A stretch of DNA of 64,000 nt from Salinibacter pepae (GTDB taxonomy: Bacteria; Bacteroidota; Rhodothermia; Rhodothermales; Salinibacteraceae), in NCBI RefSeq assembly GCF_947077775.1, contig NZ_CAMTTE010000001.1, forward strand, positions 2,508,501 to 2,572,500, read 5' to 3'. Positions 41,328 to 49,609 of the stretch are shown in pieces. The position numbers were made by a program, and so were the translations under genes. The notes under the pieces were generated by a model that did not search any database, was not told the origin of the DNA, and worked only from the letters and a program-made list of their open reading frames with translations. Each line of letters opens with the position of its first letter. The first letter of the stretch is position 1.

Positions 41328-43118
41328 ATGTCCAAAGAAATTGTCTTCAACGTCGGCAACGAGCAGACGCGCATCGCCATCGTCGAAGATGGCAAGCTCG
41401 TCGAGCTCTACATTGAAAACGCCGAGCACAAGCGCACGATTGGCAACCTGTACCTGGGGCAGATCCGAAAGGTGATGCCCAGCATTCAGGCGGCCTTCGT
41501 CGACATCGGGCAGGAGCAGGACGCCTTCCTCCACTTCTCGGACCTGTCCGACAACCTGCCGTACCTGCTCGACTTCCTGGGGCTCGAGGCGCCGACGGTG
41601 GAGGCGATCGATGTGCCGACCGGAAAGAAGGACTGGGACAAGCGGCCGTCCGACCTGCTGAACCGCGGGCAGACGATCCTCGTCCAGGTCACCAAGGAGC
41701 CCATCTCGAACAAGGGCAGCCGCATCTCCACGGACATCTCGCTCGCGGGGCGCTTCCTGGTGCTGGTGCCCCTTCAGAACTACGTTGCCGTCTCCCGCAA
41801 GATTACCGACGACGAGGAGCGCCGCCGCCTCGAGTCCCTGGCCAGCAGCCTCGTCCCCGACGGCGTGGGGGTCATCGTGCGCACCGTGGCCCAGGACCGT
41901 GACGCCAAGTCGCTGGACAAGGACATGAAGCTGCTGATGGAGCGGTGGCGCCGCGTGGAGAAGCGCCTCAAGGACAAGCCGAGCCCCCCGGAGCTCGTGC
42001 ACGAGGATGTGGACATGGCGTCCTCCATCGTGCGGGATGAGTTTTCGGAGGAGTACGACCGCATTCTGGTCGACCACGAGGGGCTGTACAGCAGCATTCA
42101 GAGCTACGTGCGGGCCGTGGGGCCGCAGCTGGTCGACCGCGTGGAGCTGCACAAGGGCAACCAGCCGGTCTTCGAGTCGGTGGGCATCCAGCACGGGGCC
42201 GACCGCGCGTTCAAGGACCGTGTGGAGCTGCCGTCCGGCGGCTACCTCTTCATCGAGAAGACCGAGGCGATGCACGTGGTCGACGTGAACTCGGGGCGCT
42301 CCGGGAAGGGCAAATCGCAGGCCGAAAACTCGCTCAACGTGAACCTGGAGGCCGCCCGCGTGATTGCCCGGCAGATTCGGCTCCGCGACCTGGGGGGCAT
42401 TATCGTCGTCGACTTCATCGACCTGCGGGACGAGGACGACAAGAAAAAGGTCTACGACGAGGTCAAGAAGGGCTTCGAGGAAGACCGGGCGGTGACGAAG
42501 GTGCTGCCGATGAGCGACTTTGGGCTCGTCGAGATCACCCGCCAGCGGCTCCGCCCCAGCATCACGACGACCTTTTCGTCGGCCAACGGGACCCCGTCCG
42601 ACGACGGCGACGACGGGGCCGACCCCGAAGAGCTCCGCCAGGCCGAGCGCAAGATTCAGAGCCTGGAGAAGGAGGTGGAGAAGCGCGAGCGCGAGGTGGA
42701 GCGCCTGAAGGCGGAGGACGACACCCCGGACGAAGAGGTGACGGCCCTGCGGCAGAAAATTCAGGCGCTCGAAGACAAGCTCGAAGCGGCCCGGGCCCAG
42801 CAGACGGCGGAGAACGCAACGCCACGTCCGTCTTCGTCGGATGGACCCGCCGCCTCCGCAGAGGGGGACGCCGCCCCCGACGAACTTGTGGAGGACATCG
42901 AGCAGTGGCTCGTGGCGCACAGGGACACCCACCGCGCCGTGACGCTCCGGGTGCATCCGTTCGTCGCGGCGTTCCTGCGGCGCCCCGTGCCCACGTACAC
43001 GACCCGCTGGTTCATGGAGCACCTGGTGCGCGTCCACGTCGAGGCGGACACCGGGGTGCCACCGCACACCTTCCAGGTCACGGATGCGTCTGGGGAGCCC
43101 CTTCCGGAATCGCCGTAG
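41328..43118 (+). CDS. rng: Ribonuclease G/E family endoribonuclease, cysteine-free
   Basis: This 596-residue endoribonuclease processes rRNA and mRNA 5' regions. It opens with an S1-like domain (EIVFNVGNEQTRIAIVEDG, GNLYLGQIRKVMPSIQAAFVDIG). The catalytic magnesium aspartates are present: Asp319 in VVDVNSGR and Asp362 in IIVVDFIDL. ITRQRLRPS marks the end of the DNase-I-like domain. In the family a CPxC zinc-link normally follows here; this protein contains no cysteine at all. Instead about 110 residues form an acidic coiled coil (RQAERKIQSLEKEVEKRERE) and a Ser/Ala-rich linker before the C-terminal domain resumes (TLRVHPFVAAFLRR). Dimerisation may therefore use the coiled coil. The 3' end is followed by two small genes on the same strand. 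Confidence 0.93.
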   Translation: MSKEIVFNVGNEQTRIAIVEDGKLVELYIENAEHKRTIGNLYLGQIRKVMPSIQAAFVDIGQEQDAFLHFSDLSDNLPYLLDFLGLEAPTVEAIDVPTGKKDWDKRPSDLLNRGQTILVQVTKEPISNKGSRISTDISLAGRFLVLVPLQNYVAVSRKITDDEERRRLESLASSLVPDGVGVIVRTVAQDRDAKSLDKDMKLLMERWRRVEKRLKDKPSPPELVHEDVDMASSIVRDEFSEEYDRILVDHEGLYSSIQSYVRAVGPQLVDRVELHKGNQPVFESVGIQHGADRAFKDRVELPSGGYLFIEKTEAMHVVDVNSGRSGKGKSQAENSLNVNLEAARVIARQIRLRDLGGIIVVDFIDLRDEDDKKKVYDEVKKGFEEDRAVTKVLPMSDFGLVEITRQRLRPSITTTFSSANGTPSDDGDDGADPEELRQAERKIQSLEKEVEKREREVERLKAEDDTPDEEVTALRQKIQALEDKLEAARAQQTAENATPRPSSSDGPAASAEGDAAPDELVEDIEQWLVAHRDTHRAVTLRVHPFVAAFLRRPVPTYTTRWFMEHLVRVHVEADTGVPPHTFQVTDASGEPLPESP

Positions 43119-43200
43119 CGGGGGCCGGCGACGGGGAAACAACTGGGGGGCAGCCCAGGATGAAATGGCGCACGTTTCTGTTGGAGTGTGACTGTGCGGT

Positions 43201-43485
43201 ATGGACACCACTACGATTATCGACGAACTGGAAGGGGTTGCGGCCCGGCTGGGGATCGAGGTGCGGGCCGAGCCCGGCAACTTCCGCGGGGGCCGTTGCG
43301 TCGTGGCGGGGGAGGAGGTGATTATGCTCAACACGAACGACCTGCCCGAGACGCAGCTGGTGGTGTTGGCCGAGGCGTTGCGGGACGCCCCGCTCGACAC
43401 CATCTACCTGAAGCCGGCGGTGCGTCGGGCCCTCGAAGCGGCCTGGGCGGAGCACATGTCGGCGGAGGCCTCACATGACAATTAG
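43201..43485 (+). CDS. Small conserved-looking hypothetical protein
   Basis: This 94-residue acidic protein follows RNase G by 82 bases and overlaps the next gene by 11. It reads as a compact alpha/beta domain (IIDELEGVAARLGIEVRAEP, then GGRCVVAGEEVIMLNTND, then a C-terminal helix). The overlap suggests translational coupling with the metallohydrolase. I do not recognise a named family. The start ATG is unambiguous and codon use fits the genome. Confidence 0.75.
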   Translation: MDTTTIIDELEGVAARLGIEVRAEPGNFRGGRCVVAGEEVIMLNTNDLPETQLVVLAEALRDAPLDTIYLKPAVRRALEAAWAEHMSAEASHDN

Positions 43486-44335
43486 CCCCAGCGTGTCCAC
43501 AAACGTGTCGCCGGCCGACCGCCACGCCCGTACGCCCCCGGTTACCGCCACCTTGTTGGGGACGGGCACCTCCACCGGGGTGCCCGTCATCGGGTGCGAC
43601 TGCGAGGTATGCACCTCCGCTGACCCCCGCGACACGCGCACCCGCTGCGCCTGCTACGTGGAGGTGGGCGACCTGGGCCTCCTCATCGATACGGGCCCGG
43701 ACTTTCGGGCGCAGGCGCTCCGCGAACGCATCGACCGCATCGACGCGGTCTGCTACACCCACCACCACTTCGACCACGTCGTGGGGCTCGATGACCTGCG
43801 GCCCTACTTTCGCGACAACCACCGCGTGATGCCGTGCTACGCCCACGCCGAGACCGCCGCGGTGCTCCGGCGCAACTACGACTACGTCTTTGGGGGGGAC
43901 CCGTATCCCGGCGCCGCGAACGTGGAGCTGGAGGTCGTGGATGGCCCGTTCCGCGTCCCGAGCCGCACCGCCGCCGACACCGCGGTGCCCGTCGACCCCA
44001 TTCGGCTCCAGCATGGCGACGTGCCGGTGTACGGCTACCGCCTCGGCCGCTTCGCGTACCTCACGGACGCGAGCACCATCCCCGAGGCCAGTTACGAGCA
44101 GCTGCAGGGCATCGACACGCTCGTCCTGGACGGCCTCCGGCCCCGGCCGCACCCCACCCACTTCTCGTTCGACGAGGCCGTGGCCGCCGCCCGCCGCATC
44201 GGGGCGCGCGAGACGTACCTCGTCCACATGACCCACGACGTGCGCCACGCCGAGGCGGAGGCCGCGCTGCCCGACGACGTCCACCTCGCCCACGACGGGC
44301 TCACCCTGGAGGTGCCGGCGTACGACACTGCGTAG
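43475..44335 (+). CDS. PhnP-like metallo-beta-lactamase-fold hydrolase
   Basis: This 286-residue protein is an MBL-fold phosphodiesterase-type hydrolase. GTGTSTGVPVIGCDCEVCTS at the N terminus carries the Cys-rich zinc motif typical of PhnP and relatives, and the metal site is THHHFDHVVGLDDLRP. A later histidine lies in LVHMTHDV. PhnP cleaves cyclic ribose phosphates in phosphonate use, but many relatives have other roles and no phn genes are nearby, so the substrate is open. It overlaps the preceding small gene and ends near a hairpin shared with a convergent gene. Confidence 0.88.
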   Translation: MTISPSVSTNVSPADRHARTPPVTATLLGTGTSTGVPVIGCDCEVCTSADPRDTRTRCACYVEVGDLGLLIDTGPDFRAQALRERIDRIDAVCYTHHHFDHVVGLDDLRPYFRDNHRVMPCYAHAETAAVLRRNYDYVFGGDPYPGAANVELEVVDGPFRVPSRTAADTAVPVDPIRLQHGDVPVYGYRLGRFAYLTDASTIPEASYEQLQGIDTLVLDGLRPRPHPTHFSFDEAVAAARRIGARETYLVHMTHDVRHAEAEAALPDDVHLAHDGLTLEVPAYDTA

Positions 44336-44347
44336 GACAACAAACCT

Positions 44348-44369
44348 CCGCCCGGAGGCTTCCGGGCGG
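44348..44369. terminator. GC-rich hairpin between convergent genes
   Basis: CCGCCCGGA pairs with TCCGGGCGG around GGCT. It lies 12 bases after the metallohydrolase stop and about 50 from the convergent gene's stop. It has no clear T-run, so it is a weak or bidirectional terminator candidate. Confidence 0.5.
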
Positions 44370-44420
44370 GGGCGGTGCTTGTTCGGGCCGATGTGAACGT
44401 GGAGAACATCCGTGCTGGAG

Positions 44421-47099
44421 TTACCGCACGACGGTAATCTGCTCGGTCGTAGCGAAGTCCTCGCCGGTGGCCCGCAGGAAGTAGGTCCCGCTCGTAAAGC
44501 CGGTTGACGAGACATCCAACCGGAGGCGCTGCAATTCCTGCGCCGGCAGTGGGCCGTCGTGTAGCGTGGCCACCCGGCGGCCGAGCAAATCGTAGAGGCG
44601 TACGCTCACGTTCTGCCGCTCCTTGACCGCCAGCTCGACGCTGGCTCTCTGCTGGACCGGATTCGGATACGTGGAGAGCCGGTAGGCCTCGTCCATCGCG
44701 ATCTCTGCCGTCACCGGTTTCGTATAGCGCCGAACGTTGCTCGTCTCGCTGTTACCGACTGCTCTGAGGGGGGAACCGGTATCCTGCGGCAGGCCGACGC
44801 GGAACTGGTGCGTGCCAATCTCCAATTCGTCGGTGCGGTAGCGATAGGTCACAGCTTGTGACGAATCGGTGCTCATTGAGTCGCCGGCCGGCACGGTGCC
44901 GAGCGTAGACCACTCAGCCGTTGAATCGGCGCGGTGCTGGAGGGCAAATTCAGAGGGAAGGTCCGACTCGCCTACCGCCTTCCAACTCACGTGGATGGAC
45001 CCGTTGGTGTGCGTCTCCGCTCGGACGTTGCCAAGAACGAAGGATCCCTCGCTGGCTGCCAGACAGATTCGGTTTAGCCCGACGGCATTACAGCCTCCAC
45101 CCCCGCCGCCTCCACCCCCATTATTGTTGATGGTCACTTTCGTTTGTGCTGAGGCGGTCTCACCGTTCTTGGAGGCCTCTACCTTAATGTCGACGATTAT
45201 GGTACTGGAGATATAGTCCTGGCCCCAACTGACCGAGGGACCAGAGCCGATTTGATACCATCCGCTTCCCTGGTCGACAGACCATGTGTATGACGCGCCG
45301 TCGCGGGAGGTGTAGGCGGTCCAGGTCCCCTGCTCGCCCTCGTCCAGGTACGTTGGGCCGGAGAGGGAGGCTTCTAAAGGCGGAGGTGGTGGAGGACCTT
45401 CTGTACCTACCGCTGTGTAGGCAATGTTAAAATTTTTAGAAACTTTCGGAATCCGCTGGTCCTTCGCGCACCGTCTGCCCCAGCTATCGAAGAAGTCAGC
45501 CTCCCAGTAATACCCGCGAATCGTCAGTCCGCGTCCGTCGGCATCAACCACACGGACCCCTTCAATGAGAGGATTGAAGTACGATACCTGACCGATTCGG
45601 CTGTTGTACCCGTTGCTCTTCCCCCAGCGGACCCATACGTCAGGAGTGCTCGAGAACGTTTGAGAGTAGGGCACGCGGGCCTTGAATTCGTAGAGATATC
45701 CCTGAGCGACGGGGCAGTTCTGGAAACCAACGGGGGTAAAGTTCCAGTATCGGTTTCCTTTCAGGTCGACGGCACTGCGGATCTTCTTTTTGGAGATCAC
45801 AGACTTCACAGATTGCCGACTGCGCTGCACGTCATTGTTGCGAACAAAGGATAGAGCCGCATCTGCATCGATGGCACCGGCACCTGTATAGTCGTCCCGT
45901 CCGGGGGAGCCTGCGTCGCGGGCCGTTCGCTTCAGAATTTCCTCAATGTCCTCGCCGGTGAGGGTGGGCATCTCGGCTTTGAGGAGACCGGAGACCCCTG
46001 CACCGATGGAGGCGGAAGCGGCAGTGGTAGTGAATTCGGTGTCGTACTGGTCCGACCCGGTGCCGGAGATCCCTACCGTTTCTTCGGCGAAGGCCGATAC
46101 GTCTACGTAAGCGGCCGGTCGGGTGCTGTCCCATTTGACAAGCGTGTCATCAGCGTCCTGATCTACTCCACCGACTGTCACCGCGTACGGGTCAAACATA
46201 CCGGGGAGGTGCCGGGGGGGGATATCGCCGTCTCCATCGAGATTCCCCGCAGGTGTCACTACGACCCCACCGTCTTTCGCTACCGCAAATCCAACTTCGT
46301 CCCGAAACAGGGATCCGGGATCGGGAGGCGTCGTACAGCTGCCAAACCACCCCCCACAAATTGCTTGTCCGATACTTTTAATCGTGTTCCAGGCGGCAGT
46401 CGCTAAGGTTTTGTATGGGTCCGGGTCATCTAAGTCGTCGGGATCTCGATCAAACAAGTCCATGGACTCATCAGGATCCGGCGGTCCCTCCAAGGTTGGA
46501 TCGTAGTCGGCAGGGTCACCGCTGGGAAGTCCATATGAGAAAAGATGAACGTCGACTCCGTTGCTTCGGCCCTTACTGAGTTGATCGCTGAGCCGATAGA
46601 GGTTCAAGTAGTAGGTCTCCTGCGTTCCATCGGGCCGCTCGAAGGTAACCGTGTCTTCTTCGTCGCCGCTACATCGAGAGTCACTTCCACAGGTGCTGTT
46701 TTCCGTCAGCACGCTATAGGACTGCAGAGTAGCGGCCCGGTCGATGCCGGTCATGCCAACATTGTTGTTCGTGCTGGCGCCGACAATGCCGGCCATTTCG
46801 CTGGCGATGTCGAGTTCGGGCTCCAGAAGCGTCCCAACCGGGGACGCCAGGCGGCTGGAGGAAAGGTCCTCGTGGTTTTGGATGAAGCCCGTCTGGGAGT
46901 AGACGCCGATTTTCACGTTTGAGGAGCCGGTCGTATAACTCCAGGCTTGGTCCACCCGGTGCACGTCGAAGAGGTACTGCTGCTGGTCGACGAGAGGATC
47001 GTTTGTCTGGTTTTGAGCAAGAAGAGCGCTCGGCGCTGCGAGCAGGCCGAGGAGGATTGTGAAGAAAAATGCGCGCGAGAGTGTATGTAGAGCGTTCAT
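44421..47099 (-). CDS. T9SS-sorted catalytically dead subtilisin-fold surface protein
   Basis: This 892-residue exported protein has a signal peptide (about 1-29, ALLAQ). Residues about 45-420 follow the subtilase S8 pattern, but the triad is lost: the Asp position is Ser68 (IGVYSQTGF), the His position Glu101 (ASEMAGIVGAS), and the Ser position Ala363 (ASASIGAGVSGLL); the oxyanion Asn286 (TPAGN) remains. Then come a poorly defined region, an Ig/PKD-like domain (about 576-658), a glycine run (661-669), a fibronectin-like domain (about 690-790), and a C-terminal type IX secretion sorting domain (STYPNPVQQRASVEL to the end, with VRLYDLLGRRVATL). The sorting domain implies export through the outer membrane and surface attachment or release. 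It likely binds rather than cleaves. It is the last of four minus-strand envelope genes. Confidence 0.85.
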   Translation of the reverse strand: MNALHTLSRAFFFTILLGLLAAPSALLAQNQTNDPLVDQQQYLFDVHRVDQAWSYTTGSSNVKIGVYSQTGFIQNHEDLSSSRLASPVGTLLEPELDIASEMAGIVGASTNNNVGMTGIDRAATLQSYSVLTENSTCGSDSRCSGDEEDTVTFERPDGTQETYYLNLYRLSDQLSKGRSNGVDVHLFSYGLPSGDPADYDPTLEGPPDPDESMDLFDRDPDDLDDPDPYKTLATAAWNTIKSIGQAICGGWFGSCTTPPDPGSLFRDEVGFAVAKDGGVVVTPAGNLDGDGDIPPRHLPGMFDPYAVTVGGVDQDADDTLVKWDSTRPAAYVDVSAFAEETVGISGTGSDQYDTEFTTTAASASIGAGVSGLLKAEMPTLTGEDIEEILKRTARDAGSPGRDDYTGAGAIDADAALSFVRNNDVQRSRQSVKSVISKKKIRSAVDLKGNRYWNFTPVGFQNCPVAQGYLYEFKARVPYSQTFSSTPDVWVRWGKSNGYNSRIGQVSYFNPLIEGVRVVDADGRGLTIRGYYWEADFFDSWGRRCAKDQRIPKVSKNFNIAYTAVGTEGPPPPPPLEASLSGPTYLDEGEQGTWTAYTSRDGASYTWSVDQGSGWYQIGSGPSVSWGQDYISSTIIVDIKVEASKNGETASAQTKVTINNNGGGGGGGGGCNAVGLNRICLAASEGSFVLGNVRAETHTNGSIHVSWKAVGESDLPSEFALQHRADSTAEWSTLGTVPAGDSMSTDSSQAVTYRYRTDELEIGTHQFRVGLPQDTGSPLRAVGNSETSNVRRYTKPVTAEIAMDEAYRLSTYPNPVQQRASVELAVKERQNVSVRLYDLLGRRVATLHDGPLPAQELQRLRLDVSSTGFTSGTYFLRATGEDFATTEQITVVR

Positions 47100-47223
47100 C
47101 GTGGCCCTCTTGGTCTGATGAAAAAGGAACAAGAGGGACTGGGTTTGAGTGCCGCACACGCAAACGAGGGGCGCCTCCCGGCGATGAGCCGGAAGCCAGT
47201 CCCGTGTGCCCCGTTTGCGGTTG

Positions 47224-47258
47224 AAGTCCCTGGCGTGCCGGCAGCACGTCAGGGACTT
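47224..47258 (-). terminator. Strong hairpin after the first lipoprotein gene
   Basis: AAGTCCCTG (47224-47232) and CAGGGACTT (47250-47258) pair over nine bases, with CGTGC/GCACG continuing inside. It lies 24 bases past the stop of the 356-residue lipoprotein gene. No T-run follows in that direction, so it may attenuate or protect rather than fully terminate before the subtilase-like gene. Confidence 0.5.
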
Positions 47259-47281
47259 ATTTGTTGATTATAGAACGGCAA

Positions 47282-48352
47282 TCACCTCCGTGGCGTCAGT
47301 TTGTTGAGCGATTGCGTCGAGAGGGTGGGAAAGTCGGGCACTGAATCGGGGAGGGTCGGCCAGAGCGGCTCGGCTTCCATCGTCTCCAACTCGAAACGAA
47401 AGGGCACGTAGCGGGCGCCCTGGCCTTGATTTACATCCCGGCGGAAAATGAAGTACGAACCATTAGATCCGCACCGGGGAATATCTCCTCCTAGTGTTGT
47501 GATTTGTCGAGCATTCTCACCGCGAGATTCCATTATGAATAGCTGTTTTGCGTTCTGAACCTCTCTGGCTTGGAAAATATAATTCGTTCCTGGACATGCC
47601 ACTGGGGTGTCGACCAGATCGAGCGAGTCTTCTGGAAAATCAGTAATCCACTGCCAAGTGCTATCGGCAAAGTTATACCGAGCGAAATTGCCGCTTGGCG
47701 GGCTGTTATCGCGAAGATATTTTTTTCCAATCGCATACTCGTGGTTTTTCCCGAAAGAAGCTGATTCAAAAAGTTCTGCTAGTGGACCGATAGTCGTCGA
47801 GTCAGAGGTATCAACAATGTAGAGTCCTCGTGGAAATGGCTGCTGATAGGCCTTCTGGTGAGCGAAGACCAAAAGTCGATGGCCATCCTCGAACCACCCA
47901 GAGCTACTCACGACGGGAAAAGAAAGTCGCTGATGGTTTTTGCCAGTCCACTGTCTCGTCTCCATCGTCTCCAAATCAATCGTGTAGACGTAAAAATCAA
48001 TTCCAGTAGCAACTGTAACTGCGAGTCTATCCTCAGTCGGATGCCAGTCAGCACCTAAAACATTGACACCGATGAGACGGGCATTTTCCCCGTTCCGGTC
48101 AACGATCCAGAGCTGATTTTGTGGATCGGATGGTTCACCAGGTGTTCGTTCCCGAATGAGTGCAACTTGATCTCCATTCGGGCTCGGAAATAGCTCTGGA
48201 ATGTGTTCAGTATTCGGCAGCGGATCCCCGCCGTACTCACCAGAATCAAAGATTGGCTCTTTGGTGGGCGGTTCGGTGGGCCCGGTGCAGGCGAGTGCCA
48301 CCAAGAATGTTGCGAGCAGGGCGAGGCCGAAGGTCGAGAGGAGGCGAGGCAT
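47282..48352 (-). CDS. Beta-propeller lipoprotein (PD40/TolB-like repeats), copy 1
   Basis: This 356-residue lipoprotein has a signal peptide ending in the lipobox VALAC with the acylated Cys at 22. The mature part opens with a Thr/Pro-rich linker, then reads as a six- or seven-bladed propeller of PD40 type (FPSPNGDQVALIRERTPG, NQLWIVDRNGENARLIG, WHPTEDRLAVTV, QITTLGGDIPRCGSNGSYFIFRRD). Such lipoproteins dock other envelope proteins; a specific partner is not known. It is a close tandem paralog of the next gene upstream and ends with LSTQSLNKLTPRR. Confidence 0.85.
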   Translation of the reverse strand: MPRLLSTFGLALLATFLVALACTGPTEPPTKEPIFDSGEYGGDPLPNTEHIPELFPSPNGDQVALIRERTPGEPSDPQNQLWIVDRNGENARLIGVNVLGADWHPTEDRLAVTVATGIDFYVYTIDLETMETRQWTGKNHQRLSFPVVSSSGWFEDGHRLLVFAHQKAYQQPFPRGLYIVDTSDSTTIGPLAELFESASFGKNHEYAIGKKYLRDNSPPSGNFARYNFADSTWQWITDFPEDSLDLVDTPVACPGTNYIFQAREVQNAKQLFIMESRGENARQITTLGGDIPRCGSNGSYFIFRRDVNQGQGARYVPFRFELETMEAEPLWPTLPDSVPDFPTLSTQSLNKLTPRR

Positions 48353-49472
48353 CGGATAGCACGGAAAGTTGAAAGTCTGCGGAGATGTCTACCGAGGGAG
48401 CGTAATCGTTTTTTTTTTCGAGCGTTTGCGACGAGAGCGGGGGAAAGTCGGGAACCGAATCGGGAAGGGCGGGCCAGAGGGGATTATCTTCCATCGTGGC
48501 CATGTCGAAGCGAAAGGGGACGTAGCGGGCACCTTCGTTCCGGTTTACGTCACGACGGAAGACGAAATACGAGCCGCCGTAGCTCCACCGCGGATTGTCG
48601 CCCCCTAGTTCTGTGATTTGCCGAACCTTTTCCCCGCGGTGATTCATGAAGAAAAGTTGAGGGGCATTTTTGACCTTCCGGCTCTGAACGAGCGTCGTAC
48701 CGGTCGGACTTGGCACAGGCGGGTCGACGTGCCGGATGAACGAGTCTTTCTGAAGGTCCGAAATCCAATGCCAAGTGCTATCGGCGAAATTATAGCGAAT
48801 GAAATTGCCGCTCAGTGGATTATCGTTCTGGAGATATTTTCGTCCTGTGGCATACCTGTCCTTGTTGCCGAGAAAGGCAGATTGCATAAATTCAAGAAGA
48901 GGTCCAGTAGTCGTGCTGTCCTGAGTGTCGATGATGTAGGTGCCCCGGGAGAATGGCTGCTGGTAGGCCTCCTGAGCTACGGATACCAAGAGGCGGTTTC
49001 CATCATTGAACCATACTGGATTGTTCACAACCGGAAATGACAGCCGCTGACTGTCTTTTCCAGTCCACTGTGTGGCTTCTCCAGTTTCCAAATCAATCGT
49101 GTACGTATAGACGTCAATTCCACTCACAACTGTGACTGCCAGTGACCTCCCGTTCGGCGACCAATCAACAGTTCCAGTATTCACGGAGATGAGGCGTGGA
49201 TTGCAGCCATCTCGATCCACAATCCAGAGTTGATTCCGCGGGTTGGACGGCTGACCGGGCGTGCGCTTGCGAACAAGGGCATAGCGGTCCCCACTCGGGC
49301 TCGGCTTCACGTTCGAGAGGTGTTCGGTGCCCGTCAGAGGGTCGCCGCCATACGCGCCCTCTTCGAAGGTCGGCTCTTCCTTTTTTGGTTCGGTAGGTGT
49401 CGAGCAGGCCGCGGCGATGACCACGGCGCCGACGACAGTGCTTGCGAGGATGGGGAGCAAAAAACGTCGCAT
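48246..49472 (-). CDS. Beta-propeller lipoprotein, copy 2, apparent 3' frameshift
   Basis: This is a paralog of the downstream lipoprotein, alike along its whole length (WIVDRDGCNPRLI, WTGKDSQRLSFPVV, GGSYFVFRRDVNRNEGARYVPFRF). It starts at the ATG at 49472 with a lipobox IAAAC. Copy 1 ends LSTQSLNKLTPRR, whereas here the frame reads LSSQTLEKKNDYAP and runs another ~45 unrelated residues, overlapping copy 1 by 107 bases. The break is exactly at a run of ten A residues (48409-48418). With nine A the product would end LEKKTITLPR and stop at 48389, matching copy 1 and leaving a normal 36-base gap. So this is either a recent frameshift, a phase-variable run, a slippage site or a sequencing error. 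Confidence 0.82.
   Translation of the reverse strand: MRRFLLPILASTVVGAVVIAAACSTPTEPKKEEPTFEEGAYGGDPLTGTEHLSNVKPSPSGDRYALVRKRTPGQPSNPRNQLWIVDRDGCNPRLISVNTGTVDWSPNGRSLAVTVVSGIDVYTYTIDLETGEATQWTGKDSQRLSFPVVNNPVWFNDGNRLLVSVAQEAYQQPFSRGTYIIDTQDSTTTGPLLEFMQSAFLGNKDRYATGRKYLQNDNPLSGNFIRYNFADSTWHWISDLQKDSFIRHVDPPVPSPTGTTLVQSRKVKNAPQLFFMNHRGEKVRQITELGGDNPRWSYGGSYFVFRRDVNRNEGARYVPFRFDMATMEDNPLWPALPDSVPDFPPLSSQTLEKKNDYAPSVDISADFQLSVLSDASPPLDLRPRPARNILGGTRLHRAHRTAHQRANL
48409..48418 (-). repeat. A10 homopolymer run in a lipoprotein gene
   Basis: Ten consecutive A residues on the coding strand lie at the last codons of the copy-2 lipoprotein. Loss of one A restores a C terminus like that of the paralog. 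Runs of this length are rare in GC-rich coding DNA and slip readily in replication, transcription or sequencing. Confidence 0.85.
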
Positions 49473-49609
49473 GGCAAAACTATCATCGAAGAAACACAAG
49501 CAAGAAAACGAAGCGTGAATCGGACCGGTCTTCGGAACCGCCTTCCTTCGAAGACCCGCTTGGGAGCCCCTCCTTCCTTAACAACTGTCTGCTTACAGCT
49601 GAACTGGGT

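Noticed and set aside
40818-43403. Long minus-strand frame opposite RNase G
   Set aside because: The RNase G motifs are certain on the plus strand; the antisense product is a composition artefact.
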